Shown here piece by piece: positions 35,288 through 47,640 of a stretch of DNA of 64,000 nucleotides (positions are counted from its first letter, which is position 1; every line of letters begins with the position of its first letter). The stretch lies in the NCBI GenBank assembly GCA_002682825.1, contig NOKP01000031.1, positions 248,001 through 312,000 of the forward strand, read 5' to 3'. Under the pieces are notes generated by a model. That model did not search any database and was not told the origin of the DNA. It was given only the letters and a program-made list of their open reading frames with translations. The stretch comes from Neonectria sp. B-13. Its lineage: Eukaryota; Ascomycota; Sordariomycetes; Hypocreales; Nectriaceae. A program made the position numbers and the translations under genes.

Positions 35288-36091
35288 CCCCCCTGATCAT
35301 CGACGAAGCCGGACAGCCAAGGGTTGGTCCATCTACTCATCACCCCCCGTGGGTGGCGAACAAGGGCCTGGAGGGCGGAAACCAAGCCAAGTCAAAGAAC
35401 ACACGCACACACGCCAGACAGCCGCGGCTACACAGTATGTGTCACAAAAATGTCCGGCCCTTAGCACTAGAAGGGAAGGTTGATGCGGAACTAACCAACC
35501 CGCAAACCCCAAGGGAACCGGGATGGCTTCCCCTGGTGAGCGTCCCTGTCCCTGCAGCGTCTGCCTGTCATTCCCCCACCCCACGTCCACAACGCTTGGG
35601 GAGCTTCAAAGTCGACACTCCCCAATGACTCCATCCGCTGGGCTGGGTGGCCATCCACCTGGCACTTCCGAGTCTGTACATGTCTCCATACACACTCCAC
35701 GGCCACGGACCACGGACGGACCCAACGAAGTTCGTTCTCTGTGTCGTCGGATCCCAATAAAAGTAATGCCGCCATCCGCCTCGCCGCCCCTCCGCGATCC
35801 CTCCACCCCTCCCGCCAACTGATTATCCTGTCCTTTCTGTTGCTTTGGTGTTGCATTGTTCTTGTTGCTTGTCAGTGTCATTGACTTCCCGCCTCCCGCA
35901 ACCCACAACCCGCCTACGTAACAACACACACAACCATCCCGGGGCAATGCGCGAGCCTCTCTGGCGCACATCATTTCCTTGCGCAGCTTCGCCTCTTCGA
36001 CGCTTTGGCCCGATGCTGACGATCCCCCGCCATTGACTCGAGGCGTGAATCCCTCCTCCAGAGCTATCCTCACAACATCATCATCATCACC

Positions 36092-37599
36092 ATGTCGGCC
36101 TTTGTAGCGGAAATATGGACGTGGTACGCCCTGACGTGGGCTGTCGTCATTGCCAGAATGTGTGTTCTGCCTTTCTCACCCCGAGAGAATGCTCGCTTTT
36201 GTTTGTCCACATGCTTACTCTTATTCCAGGATTTCCCGAAAGATGCTGCTGGGCGAGTTCAAGAAGTTGCAGCTCGAAGATTACCTGATGTTGGTCGCCA
36301 TGGTCCGTTACCCCGATTCCACGCCCGCCCTCCGTTCTCTTCACGCCCGAACCACGCCTTCTAACCCGCACTAGATGTCCGACACCGTTTTAATGGTCGG
36401 CATGAGCATCATCTCACACACCAGCAGCAATCTAATCGACCCGAATGACGGTACGACTCTCACCCCGTCCAACATCCGCGAAAGAGTCTACGGCTCGAAA
36501 TGGGTCCTTGTTGTCGAGCAGATGCAGTGCATCACCATCTGGACCACCAAGTCCTGCCTGTTGCTCATGTACAACCGCTTGACGTTCGTACTCCCTCGCT
36601 GCTCTCCCTCGCCGAACATGCAATCTAACATCCCGATAGCATGAGTTTGAAGCAGAACTTGGCCGTCAAGATCGTGGCTGCATATGTCGCCGTTGGCTTC
36701 GTTCTTATGGAGATCCTTTACCTCGGCGTCTGGTGCCGGCCCTTCTATAACTATTGGGCCGTTCCCACCCCTAGCAGTACGTCCACAGCCGAATCCTCAA
36801 TCCCTTCGCGCCTCTCGTTTGGGCCGCGCTTGGAACCCCGTCGAACACGGTTGCTGACATGATTCCTAGTTCAATGCTCGGCTGCCACGAACCACCTCAT
36901 CACCAATGCCGTCCTCAACATCTCATCCGATATTATGATTATCGCCATCCCCATGCCGATATTCCTCAAGTCCCAGCTGCCCACCAAGAGAAAAGCGGTC
37001 CTCGTCGCCGTGTTTGCGCTGGGTGCCTTTACTGTAAGTCCACATTAAACCTCGAAACCGTAACAACACTGACCATTCCCTCGCTCTAGATTCTCTCCGC
37101 AATCCTCAACAAATTCTACAGCTTTAACGAGCCTTTTGGCTCCAACTGGACATTCTGGTACATCCGAGAGTCCTCCACCGCCCTCATCACCGCCAACCTC
37201 CCCTACATCTGGACGCTGCTCCGCCGCGTCTTCAACCTCAAGTCGTTCGCCGGCTACTCCAACAAGCGCTCCACGAACCCCTCGACGCGATTCCGATCCG
37301 ACTTCAGCCGCAACCCACGGTCCGCGGCGCGCGCCGGCGACACCACGATCCACCGCCTCGACAGCGAGGAGCAGATCAACACGACGTACTCGATGCCGTT
37401 GAAGATCTACCAACGCCACGAGGTCGAAGTCCGAAGCGAGGAGGCGACGCCCGAGGAGCGTCGCTCGCCGCCGGGCTGCATACCCGCCGAGCTGAGCGCT
37501 GGCGGAAAGAACATGAGTCTACATAGCGGATCGCGCGACGAGGAAACGGGCTCGGAGCGATCTGCGGCCGGTGTTGTCAAGGTGTTTCACGGAGTTTAA
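36092..37599 (+). CDS. Pth11-like integral membrane protein (fungal rhodopsin domain)
   Basis: Six exons, 36092-36159, 36230-36302, 36375-36583, 36640-36776, 36870-37033 and 37090-37599, encode 386 aa; every join keeps the frame. About seven transmembrane helices span residues 1-250, with family motifs KKLQLEDYLMLVAM, TKSCLLLMYNRLT, VAAYVAVGFVLMEILYLGVW, WCRPFYNYW, NISSDIMIIAIPMPIFL and ITANLPYIWTLLRRVF. The C-terminal tail of about 130 residues is hydrophilic, basic and Ser/Arg-rich, and probably cytosolic. No CFEM domain precedes the helices. Members include putative G-protein-coupled surface sensors, some needed for host sensing in plant pathogens, but most are uncharacterised; a receptor role here is inference only. 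Confidence 0.88.
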
Positions 37600-38159
37600 G
37601 GGCCAGAGCGCGGAATGCCCATAGGGGGACAGTTCTTGCTTAATTCTCACGACACAGGACCAGCTCTAATGACTTTTGATTGTATAATACCCGATTATGC
37701 GGATAGATTTATAATGTATAGCCTCGGTAGCTTATATAGTAACGCTTTTACCAACATTTTGTCACAATGTAGCACACTACAAATTAATTGCCCAAGGACA
37801 ACAGAAGCAGGCCCATGTACTCACGACCTATAAATCCGCCACATTGTTGTTAGAAACCACCACCACACACGTGTCTTATAACAATCTACTTCTTGAACTG
37901 CACCAACCTCTGGAAACTTTGAGCTTATCTTGTTAATCGAAATGTGACCTCTAGTTCTTCTTTGTCAATATTTTTCTACCTTACTTTAACTTCATTAGCC
38001 AAGTCAACTAAACTGTTGCCAACTCACCAACGGTACATGCTTGACAGCGGAATAAAGAGTTTAACAGTCTGTCCGATCGAGGCGAACACTTTCTTAAATC
38101 CCGAAAACCCTCTCTCTTACCACACCAAACCGAAAGCCTCGATTACTGAAGAAGGTGAC
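37600..38159. other. AT-rich intergenic stretch
   Basis: The sequence becomes markedly richer in A and T immediately after the Pth11-like gene. No gene is recognisable. This suggests RIP-affected or repeat-derived DNA. Confidence 0.5.
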
Positions 38160-38690
38160 ATGTACCACAGAAGATTGATCTAGGTGCTTCTGCGAATGAC
38201 GATGAGCACGCCCTCCCCATATTGGACAAAGTCGTTTTGGGCGTCTCCAGGAAAGTACTACATCGATCCCCGCCTTCCTTTTCTTCATCGGCGTCGAGCC
38301 CCGTTACAATCAAGAAAAGGTCGGCTTCCTCCGCAGCCAAAACGGCTTTGCAGAGAATGCCATCTTCATCGTAAGACGGGAGAAGACCAATGCGGATCAC
38401 AGACACTTTGTCAAAAAGCGTGTTATCGGAGGTCTTGACTGGTGATGGAACAGCCTATTTCTCAAGGGACCCAAAGCACAAAGCTGGTTCCTAAAGTGGG
38501 TGGAGTTCCGGAAGCTAGACTGCCTTCTTCAAATCTGATGTCAAGTCTAGGATTTGGGTTCCTAAGGGCTGCAACGAGAGTGTCGTGGGGCGATGCGATA
38601 TAATATGGACTGACCGTCGCGTTTCCACTGCGCGTTCCCTCATCGATATAATCGCCTGAGACTGTCACCAATACCCCTTTTCTTTTCTCT
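38160..38690 (-). pseudogene. Remnant of a GH3 beta-glucosidase gene
   Basis: Three GH3-like blocks appear in the right order on the minus strand but in different frames: TRSGNATVSPYYIASPHDTL (compare the intact gene's GGSASLAAYYAVTPYDGI), then AVLAAEEADLFLIVTGLDAD with EGGDR shortly after, then FPGDAQNDFVQYGEGVLI (compare LYGEDVYLGYR). Intervening domain parts are missing and stops and frameshifts separate the blocks. The intact 833-aa enzyme at 1548 is too different to be the direct parent. This is a decayed copy inside AT-rich DNA. Confidence 0.55.
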
Positions 38691-39504
38691 TCTGACAGAG
38701 AGAACAGTCGTCTCGAGGTCGGTGGAGACGATGAGGCTTTGAACGATAGTAGTCACTAACAATAAACCCACAACGGCGAGCACTAGAGTCCCGGACGATT
38801 GCAATCGGACTTAGGGGACTCGGAGGGCGCGAGGATTGAATGCTTGTGATTCCGCAGTGAAGATGGCTTTGCGATACCCAGCATCAGTGGAACGGGCGGC
38901 TCAAGGCGACTGGTTTCTGACTGACGTAGTGTAGTATAATTCCGGAAATGATCAGTATTTGCGTGGCGCCAGAAAAAGCTAGTCAGATGGAACCGCTTCG
39001 TGAAGTTTGTCTCACGGGGAGCACTATATACCTCTGGCTTGTTTGATTGCTTTTTCGTCGGTGCGGCAACCGGTTACGGTCCAAGAATTATCCGCATTTT
39101 CACGAATAGCCTTCTTAAACGAGGCAGATGATGAAGTCATGCTGAGTAATTGGTCCTGTAGATTTCTCCTGAGTCTGAGAAGCTGGCTACAAAGGAACTC
39201 GTCGTAAACTACGGAGTAGTTGAGCCTGGTTTAAGCCTTTAGGTATCGGTGCATTGTGAGTGTCCGCCTCTATGTTATCGAAAGGCTCTTCAATATATCA
39301 GCAATAAAAAAGAAGCAGAGGGGGAAATAAAGCTAGAAAAGTAATTGGTTAGCTTAGAATACGGTTACGTGCACTGGTTACATGAGTAAATGAACAAAAT
39401 TAAATATAGATAAACAATCAAACATTACCAAGTGTATTTATGTGTCTAAATAATACATCTAAATACAAATTCTAGTCTATATACGTGAACTCCAGGGTGG
39501 CACT
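38691..39504. other. AT-rich intergenic and MFS 3' UTR
   Basis: No gene recognised. The part from about 39240 to 39480 is strongly AT-rich and probably includes the 3' UTR of the following minus-strand transporter. Confidence 0.5.
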
Positions 39505-41492
39505 TCATCCAGCACAGTACGGGCTCTTCTTCCGAATCCACTCGCCCCATCGCCACAGCACCATAGGCGCCAACAGACACAACACCATGGCAGTCCCAGC
39601 CAGAACCGCATTTCCCCATGCGATGCCAAGGGCCTTGTACATACCCGGGGCGAAGAGTGGAAAGCTGAAGCCGGCCATGGTGCGCACGAATGCTGCGGCT
39701 CCTGTGGCACTGGCTGCATACCGCTCGTATGAGTCAACGATGTAGGTCTGCGCACATTGGAAGGAGAGAATCAGGCCTGCCGCAAAGATTCCTGCTCCTA
39801 CGTTGGGAATAATCCAGTGGAGTTGAAGGTGCGCTGATACCCCGTACAGCACCAGTCCAGCTGGTGTGATTAATGCAGTTGGAAACATGAGGGGAACTCG
39901 GAACTCCGGTCGACCGGGATGAGAATAGCGTCTTTTCAGTGAAGCATAGACCTGGAGAGGTCTTGTTAACTAGATGGCTTGGTGTATGGTCTTGTGTAGG
40001 AGAGTAATTACCTTGTCGATCATGGGACCGGATACCTGAAGCCCAAGCACGAATCCAATTCCGAGTGAAAGATAGTTGAGACTTGCTCGGCCAGGTTCTT
40101 GGCCATACTGCTCCTCCCAGACAAGTGGAAACGAAGCTAAGCTGTAGAACTTTAGTAACAGATAATTGAATAGGGAAACGGTGTACATACACCAAGTACA
40201 TAAGCCCATACAAATACCCTCGGTACAACGCAGTGATCTGTATCGCTGGCTGCGTGAAGAGCATGATGAAAGGCCGCATTAGGTTCTTACGCAACACCTG
40301 AGCGAATGTCTGATCGGGCCGCTCGTATTCGGTGCGCAAGGATTTGTTGCCCGTTTCCTTTCGAAGTTTCCGGGCCTTGACTTTGAGGATCTTGGGGGGA
40401 TACGTCTCCTGGAGGAACAGAAATGCAAGGATCTGCACGAATGCATCAGCTGCAGAGACGATCCAAAAGATCCAGCGCCAGTTCATGTACTGGGTCAAGT
40501 AACCACCGGCTGTTCCTTGTCAGCTGGTGTCTCAACCTTGAGAAGTCAACGTACCGATAGGCCCGACGGCAGGACCAAGGAAGGGCGCAAGGCTGTATAT
40601 AGCTGTGGCTGTACCGCGCTCTTCGGCCTTCCAGCAGTCGCTCAAGACGCCACCTCCAAGCTAATGGTAGAGAAGAGTCAGCAAATTGAATATCCGGCAC
40701 TTGGGAAGAGCCGTGCAATGTGGGTATCATACCGCCTGCGGGGCACTTCCTCCTAGCCCACTCAAGAATCGAAACACAAGGATCTGTTGCTTGCTTTGGG
40801 AAAATCCACAGACAGTATTGAAGACGAGGTAGAGCATGTTTGCTGATTGAAGCACAACCACGCGTCCATACATCTCGGACAGTGGCGCCAAAATAAACGG
40901 TCCGACAGCATATGCCAGAAGGAAGATGGACATGATGAGGTACGTCTCAAAGTCTGAAGTGATGTTGAACTCGTTTGCTAGGTCGGGCAGCGCGGGCGCT
41001 AGCATGGTGGAGGAGACGGGAGAGATAAAGGTGAAGCAAGAGACGAGGACGGTGGACACCCATTTCTTGTTGCGGCTCCAGTTGTGGGGATTCATTGGGT
41101 CTTCGGGGCCATCCCAGGTGACCTTGTTGGAAAGAATGATTAGTATTGCGATATGGCTGTGATATAATGATTAGACCTACCAGGTTTGGGTCCTCTTCGG
41201 TGACCCCCAACAGAGGATCTGGGTCTGAGCTTTCCAAATCCTGATCGGAGTCGTAGGGGTCTTGGCCTTGGCCGGATCGACGTGTGTTGTCGGGGATCTC
41301 GATAAGCGAAGGCAACGGTGTCGCACGTCGGAGAGCATTAGGGCTAGGAGAGTCACGGTCGTCAGCACCCTTGAGCCATGGGTACTGAGACCGAGACTTG
41401 TCGTAGTTGGAAAGGGGATCGAACATAGGGCTCCAAGTCCTCCAGATGGAAGACCTAGAGCTGGCTCGAGAGAGGGCTGGGGCCTTGGTCAT
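39505..41492 (-). CDS. MFS drug:H+ antiporter (DHA1-type, 12 helices)
   Basis: Six exons on the minus strand, 41492-41181, 41122-40733, 40660-40555, 40509-40191, 40141-40012 and 39951-39505, encode 567 aa. The first about 105 residues are a Ser/Asp/Pro-rich cytosolic tail. The transporter core starts with the fungal DHA1 signature [19 protein letters not shown], followed by motif A ([17 protein letters not shown]), [20 protein letters not shown], the central loop, and [11 protein letters not shown]. The last helices end with [11 protein letters not shown]. Such pumps export drugs, toxins or polyamines at the plasma membrane using the proton gradient. Substrate unknown. It lies next to AT-rich DNA and transcribes toward it. 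Confidence 0.9.
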
Positions 41493-43061
41493 GTCGTTAC
41501 TGTGTATGAGCAGATGATAACGACAGAATCATGCTTTGGTGAGAACGAATGAACAAAGCCACGGTGAGGTGGTTTAGAAAGTGATGATACAAGCGAATGG
41601 ATGGGAATGCCCGTGACTGGAGATGGAGGCACAGATGGACGGATCTTCATGGTCTCATTTATCTCTCGTCTAGTGAACCCCAGGGCCAAGACTTTGGAGA
41701 CAATGATAAGATCTTGTCATGGCCCCGTGGCTGAGGTCCCAAGTCCAAGGCTTTGGGCGCAAGGTGACGCAACGCAGCCTTCATCAACAACGTGACGGCG
41801 CCCGCACAACCCACATCATTCTGTGGATAGTGGCAGGACTCATCTGCACCGCCCAAAGCATGTCGACTGGCCGCATTCCGTCACTCCACGACGTCCCGGA
41901 GAAGACGGTGAAACACGAGGGCGGCACGTGTGCAGGACAGGGAAGCGTCAAAGACTTCTCCAAGTTTCCGCTTCCAAGATCGACAACGCCGCACCTTGTT
42001 CGGCGGCCCTGCATGTCAGTCCGGGCTTCGATTGGGGAGACGGTGTGTTTAAAACCGGGGAGTCTTCGTCAGGGTGGTGGCTGAAGCCATTCGCCTAAGC
42101 CTCATTCATCGCAAGCCCGCCCAGCGACGCTCGTAAATCGGATCGCCAAGACGTAAAACGCGAATAAGGTTGATGCAGTCTAGCAAAGTAGTCTATCTCG
42201 GCTCGCTTCAGCCCTGGTCTGCTTCTAAAAGCGAGCACTTTGCTGTCGCGTGTGCATTCTTGATTGGCCGTGGAAGCTCTGTGGCCTTGAATGCTGTCAG
42301 GATAAACTATGCCAAGGTTTTCTAAGTGGCTATGGCCCCGGCCAAATGTAAAACAGACCCTGGCCCCAGTGTGTGGAATGATGGCTATGGAGCATCACCC
42401 TTGCATCTAAGTAGCCCTTTTGACACTGCTCTTTGGTTCTTGTATCTTGTAACTTGTAAGTGCAACCAAACGTGATCGTCCCAGCCACATTCTACACCAC
42501 AACACCCAAAATGACGCGGCCTCAGGCACCGTCTCGCCCCAGTCGCCTGTCGCGTGATGTGTAAGTATGCTAGAAACAACGCCAGAGGATTGCGGAGTCC
42601 GTAGCTAGAAGGATGGCATACGACATGTTGCTATTCTGGTAGTATCGCGCCTCGTCCTGATACAGCGCCCCCTCTTGGCAGCGGGACGTATGGGAGAGGC
42701 TGAGTTTCAGAAGACAGAGCGCTGGGCCGTTTACACCGAATCCATTGCGGTAGAGGAATTTTGGGACAAGGAAATCAAAGACGTCTTGGGAAAGGGAGAT
42801 GCTAAGAAATGACGCGGTCTGGGAACAGGAAGTGTAAAGTCGGTCGTTCTGCGTGGATGCAATTCATTTCATAGATAGATAAATTGATCCTCTTGTCCCC
42901 ATATACCTTGAATGGATTAACTCTTCATACTTTCAACCCAACATTCGCTTTTTGTTTCGTCTTCCCAGACGGCACTGCATTCGCTACAAACAACTTATAA
43001 TTACGACAACCTTCGCTTGAGCCTCGACTTTTACCTCGTTCTAAAAGTTGCAACCTTAGAC
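41493..43061. other. Divergent intergenic region, no gene seen
   Basis: This 1.6 kb separates the starts of the MFS pump and glycerate kinase genes and should hold both promoters. No coding remnant was recognised. Confidence 0.5.
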
Positions 43062-44258
43062 ATGGCCCGTCGCGCCGATACACCCTCCATGAGAATCCTC
43101 GTCTGCCCTTCCGGCTTTAAGGGCAGTCTGCAGCCAGGAACAGCTGCCGACTGTATCGAGGCCGGGATTCTCGCCGTCGAGCCCCGTGCGGTGGTTCGCA
43201 AGGTGCCCCTCGTTGATGGAGGTGAGGGCTTCACGCATGCTCTCGTTGCGTCAACCGGGGGAACCATCCATCAGGTTTGCGTCACTGGCCCAGTGGGTGA
43301 CCGCATTGATTCCTTCTTCGGTATACTTGGTTGCAATCCAGGCGAGCCCCGCACTGCTGTTATAGAGATGGCGGCGGCGGCGGGACTCAGCTTGGTACCG
43401 TCCAACCAGCGCCACCCAGGTTCTACGACGACCTTTGGTGTGGGTGAGCTTATCCTTGCCGCCCTGAGTGCTGGTGCAAGCCGTATATTGGTTGGATGCG
43501 GAGATTCCGGCACGTGTGACGGTGGTGCAGGAATGCTTCAGGCACTAGGTGCACGGCTTCTCGATGCAGACGGAGTGTCACTTCCTGTAGCTGGAGGCGG
43601 CGATTCGCTTCTGCGCCTTACCTCCATCGACCTGACTCACGTTGATGTCCGTGTCTCGAAGACACAAATTGACGTCGCCGTGAACTGGCATAACGTTCTG
43701 TGCGGCCCCGGCGGCGTTGCCAACATCTTTGGCCCGCAGAAGGGAGCCACTGCGGAACAGACACAGCTACTCTCGCTCGCCATGGATACCTTTGCCGAAA
43801 TTTCGAGCCGAATACTATGTGACGATGGAGTTCGGCTCAACCCTGGAGGCGGTGCGTCCGGGGGCCTCGGTACCGGCCTTCGCTTGGTCGGGGCACGACT
43901 GCGCCCCAGGTACGAGATTGTGATGCAGTACGTGAACCTTACAGGCATCTTCGAGGACTGCGATCTAGTTTTGACCGCCGAAGGAGGCATCGATGACCAG
44001 ACGCCTCGCGGGAAGATCCCGGCCGAAGTGGCCAGGCTGGCGAAGAAGCACAACCTGCCAGTTATTGCTATCGCGGGGACCATCGGCCCCGGCGCGAGAG
44101 TGAACTACGATATTGGGATTGATGCCTTCACGTGCATTATCCAGCGACCTATGTCGCTTGACGATGCCTTCAACGAGGCGGAGAGGCTGACCAAGGAGAG
44201 TGCGGAGTCTGTTATGAGGATGGTAGAGGTGGGACGGATGCTGGGAAAGAACCAGTGA
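43062..44258 (+). CDS. Glycerate kinase, bacterial GlxK/GarK type
   Basis: This single-exon gene encodes 398 aa. The opening motif RILVCPSGFKGSLQPGTAADCI, the DGGEG motif (VPLVDGGEGFTHALV), the GCGDSGTCDGGAGML glycine-rich loop and GGGASGGLGTGLRL are characteristic of type-1 glycerate kinases. The enzyme phosphorylates D-glycerate, usually to 2-phosphoglycerate in this type, and feeds it into glycolysis. The ATG at 43062 was chosen; a second Met 10 residues later (MRILVCPSG) directly before the family core is an alternative start. The absence of introns and the bacterial-type family fit an old transfer from bacteria, although this family is widespread in fungi. No partner enzymes lie nearby. 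Confidence 0.92.
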   Translation: MARRADTPSMRILVCPSGFKGSLQPGTAADCIEAGILAVEPRAVVRKVPLVDGGEGFTHALVASTGGTIHQVCVTGPVGDRIDSFFGILGCNPGEPRTAVIEMAAAAGLSLVPSNQRHPGSTTTFGVGELILAALSAGASRILVGCGDSGTCDGGAGMLQALGARLLDADGVSLPVAGGGDSLLRLTSIDLTHVDVRVSKTQIDVAVNWHNVLCGPGGVANIFGPQKGATAEQTQLLSLAMDTFAEISSRILCDDGVRLNPGGGASGGLGTGLRLVGARLRPRYEIVMQYVNLTGIFEDCDLVLTAEGGIDDQTPRGKIPAEVARLAKKHNLPVIAIAGTIGPGARVNYDIGIDAFTCIIQRPMSLDDAFNEAERLTKESAESVMRMVEVGRMLGKNQ

Positions 44259-45546
44259 TGAATTACGCCGATATGATGATTTTAGACTTGCTTTGAGTAC
44301 GCATGTGCGGGCCTGAATCGATACCTAGTAGCTCTCTTAGCGTGTTAATTGCAATCTCTTAACTGAACCATCTACTGCGTTCATCGATGCGGTCCGGAAC
44401 CCTTAGGACAGCAAGTTCATTCTTTGGGCCGTCGTTTGCGTATCATTGCGTGGACGAACCCGCTTACTTACTTCGATCCTTTTCGCCGAGTCTGCTATGA
44501 CACATCTTATTTAACAAGTTTACACGAACGTGAAAGAACCTGATTCCTCTCGACTGCTGACCCCAAGAGAAATTTGGTAGTCCTCGAATTGGCAGTGTTG
44601 GTCAACTATATATCGCTAAAATTAGACGTATGACCTCGAGCTATCAGACGCCCTGATGCTTGTGGGCGTAATGGACCGTTCTAGGCCAGGAGCTTTTGGA
44701 AATAGTCACCCATTTCCTCCACGGCAGCTGAATGAGTGGATGGATACAAATTGAAACGAACAGGTATCCCCAAACGGTCAATTTCGCATGAACAAATGTA
44801 CTTTGATTACGATGATCGGTTATCGCTTACCGGGCAGACTTTGGCGTGGGGAAGCGGGGAAAAGGGGTGCGCTGCACTATCGGAAGTGGTTTTCCTTCCG
44901 GCACTCCAGAGTACATAGCGTTCCCCAACTGTTTGATGCGACCGGATGCATTCAGCCAGCTTATGCAAGGCACATCGCTTCAGCTTTCGCTTACGACGCT
45001 TGTAATCCCGAGAGGGCGATGCTGGAGCGAGTTCTAGACCGTCCTGTGTGCCACGAGTTCGTCCCGCGTGCCACGAGTTCATCCCCCACGCATTGTAGAC
45101 GCTACCAAGACAGGTTCTGACACCTAACACAAATACACGAAGTGAATTTTGTCAAGCCCGTTTCTAGAATCCCGGCGTGTCTCACATGTTAATCCGATTG
45201 CCCACTGCGGCCATGGTTTGTGCCTCGAGACAGACCCGGGTCTAGACCTCCTATAGTTTGGCGCCAGTAGATGCCAGTCAGCCAGATGCATGCACAATTA
45301 TCCGCAAAACCCTGCCTCTGTGGATCGAGTCATGCATGACCTTTCCCCAGAATCTGGTCCCTAAGATTTCCTGGGGTCCGCGTTCCGGGGTAACATATTC
45401 CACCCTCTCCACATCCACCACGCGTGGGATTCATAAGAGACTGGCCTTTCCCGCTTAATTTCGATGCTTTCTTCTGATATCTTGTATCAAACAAACACGT
45501 CGAGACCCACTGCATCCTTGAGGCGAACGGGTAAACAGTCACCAAA
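44259..45546. other. Intergenic, no gene seen
   Basis: About 1.3 kb between the glycerate kinase and the next transporter. It includes a 20-bp tandem duplication at 45048-45087. No gene signal. Confidence 0.5.
45048..45087. repeat. 20-bp tandem duplication
   Basis: The unit gtgccacgagttcgtcccgc is followed directly by a second copy with two differences. Confidence 0.8.
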
Positions 45547-47486
45547 ATGCCACCTGATTCCGGTCCCGAGGAGAAAGACGTGCGGGCGACGCACCTCGAA
45601 GCTGGCGATGGCGTCCTGGATAAAGCAGGGAACCACACAGAAAAGGTTGTCCATGCCGATGGCGCTATCGACTATCTAGATGCCGACGCTGTGGGCGGCG
45701 AGTTGGATCAGATGCCCAAGGGCTACTTCCGGAGCCCGCAGTTCATCGGTACAGTCATGGTAGGTTCCACGACTCCAAGTCCCGACTGCACATAGTCTCA
45801 CAGCACATTCTGACCTTATTTCTATCTAGGCTCAATGCCTTGGAAGCATTTGTGCGTATCTAGGCTGGGTGCTCCCGGCCAACACTCTGTTCGTCACCAC
45901 CCTAGCAGCGTCACTGTTACGTGCCCTAACCCGCGCATAGAGCTCTCATCAACCAGGACATCGGTCCTTCGAAAAACATCAACTGGGTGGCGACAATGTG
46001 GACCATGGGAAGCTCGATTGGCTTTCTGTTATTCGGCCGACTCTCCGACATGTACGGCCGAAAGTGGATGGTTCTGGGATGTACCGTCCTCGGCCTCATC
46101 GGCTGCATCATCGGCTCATGCGCCCAGAGCGTGGAGATGCTCATCGCGGCAAACGTCTGCAACGGCGTGGCTGCCGCCGGTCAACTCTCCTTTGGCATCA
46201 TCCTGGGAGAGCTCGTTCCTAACAAGTGGAGGGGCCCGATTACGACTCTCGTGTTCCTTTCGTCGATGCCCTTCGCCGTTTTCGGACCCGTCATTGCGCG
46301 ATCTTTCTTCGAAAACACATCTTCCCAGTGGCGCTGGAGCTACTTCCTCGGCGACATCCTTGGAGCCATATCTCTGGCCCTGTATTGGTTCTTCTATCAC
46401 CCTCCGGGTTACAACCAGCTGCACGTCAACGGAAAGAGCAAGTGGCAGATGACCAAGGACCTGGATTTCGTCGGCATGTTCCTGTACATCTCGGGCTGTG
46501 TGCTCTTCCTCATCGGCCTGTCGTGGGGTGGAACCCAATATCCCTGGAACAGCGCCGAGACTCTGTGCACTCTGCTGATTGGCGTTGCGTTGCTTGCCGC
46601 GTTTGCGATTTACGGTATGTACATTCATTCTGATACAAGATTCAAGTACTGACCGTGCTCAGAGGGCTTCTTCTGCAAGACGCAGCCGTTGATGCCGCCG
46701 CGGATGTTCAAGAAGATCGGTTTTGTCGCAATCATCACCATCGCCACGGTCGGCTCCATGGTCTATTACTCTCTCACGATTCTCTGGCCAACCATCATCA
46801 GTACCGTGTACACAGCAGATGTCACCAAGGTTGGCTGGCAGAGCTCTGTCGTGGGCGGCGGCATCCTCCTCGGCCAGAGCATTGCTGGTATCTGCATCTC
46901 CTACGTCCCCAAGGTCAAATACCAATGCATCATTGCGTCCAGTCTGGCGTTTGCTTTCATGACGTCCTTGACTACGCTCTCGGCCGATCGTTGGGCTGCT
47001 ACCATCGCGCTTGGCACTATCACCTGCACTTGCATCGGCTTCGTCGAGAACATATCCTTCCCAGGCGTTACCCTGATCTGGGAGGCCCAAGATATTGGTC
47101 TGGCGACGGGAATCCTCGGGTCCATCCGCGGATTCGGCGGTGCCATTGCTCAGGCGCTGTATGTCTCGGTCCTAAACAATGAGTTGGCCAAGAAGATTCC
47201 ACAGAACGTCATCCCCGCAGCCATCGACGCCGGCCTTCCCGAGTCTTCGATCCAGCAGCTTCTAGCAGGTACAGCCACCGGCAACTATACCGCGGTCCCG
47301 GGGATTACTGATAGCATTATCAACACTGTGGGGCTGGCTATGAGAGACTCGTATATCGGATCTTTCAAGATTGTATTCTACACCACGATCCCTTTCTCCT
47401 TCATTCTCTTCACCATGTCGTTCTTGGTGCCAAATATGGAGAAATTCCTGGGCCACAACGTCGCAAAGAAACTGCAGCATCACTAA
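45547..47486 (+). CDS. MFS transporter of the fungal trichothecene-efflux (TRI12-like) family
   Basis: Four exons, 45547-45759, 45830-45888, 45941-46614 and 46663-47486, encode 589 aa. A hydrophilic N-terminus of about 65 residues precedes FIGTVMAQCLGSICAYLGW. Family features are LINQDIGPSKNINWVATMW, motif A (GFLLFGRLSDMYGRKWMVL), IILGELVPNKWRGP, YPWNSAETL and a late loop containing GLPESSIQQLL. About 14 helices are expected. The family includes TRI12-type toxin exporters and siderophore-like transporters; most members are simply generalised efflux pumps, and no toxin biosynthesis gene is seen here. The third exon begins with A completing the Leu codon. The gene converges on the ABC transporter with a 154-bp gap. 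Confidence 0.9.
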
Positions 47487-47640
47487 ACTCTCAGTAATTA
47501 TTAGAAAGAAACTACACTAGCTGGGTCCATATCTAAAAATCAACAGATAAGGTCAACTTGTATGACAAAGAAATTGTGACCTCCCGCTCCTTAAATACTC
47601 GAACAGAACCCTCCTCATTCCTCTAATGCTCAAACGAAAC

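Larger units (their letters stand above)
31986..36091. other. 4.1 kb without a recognisable gene
   Basis: This is the longest gene-poor stretch of the window. I see short tandem repeats only: period 9 at 32501-32534, period 7 at 33605-33630, tetranucleotide ctat at 34869-34884, and period 14 at 35247-35287. Both strands carry many short open frames but none with a family signature or coherent splicing. The distal end must contain the promoter of the Pth11-like gene at 36092, with pyrimidine-rich sequence before its ATG. A lncRNA or an unrecognised short gene cannot be excluded. Confidence 0.45.
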
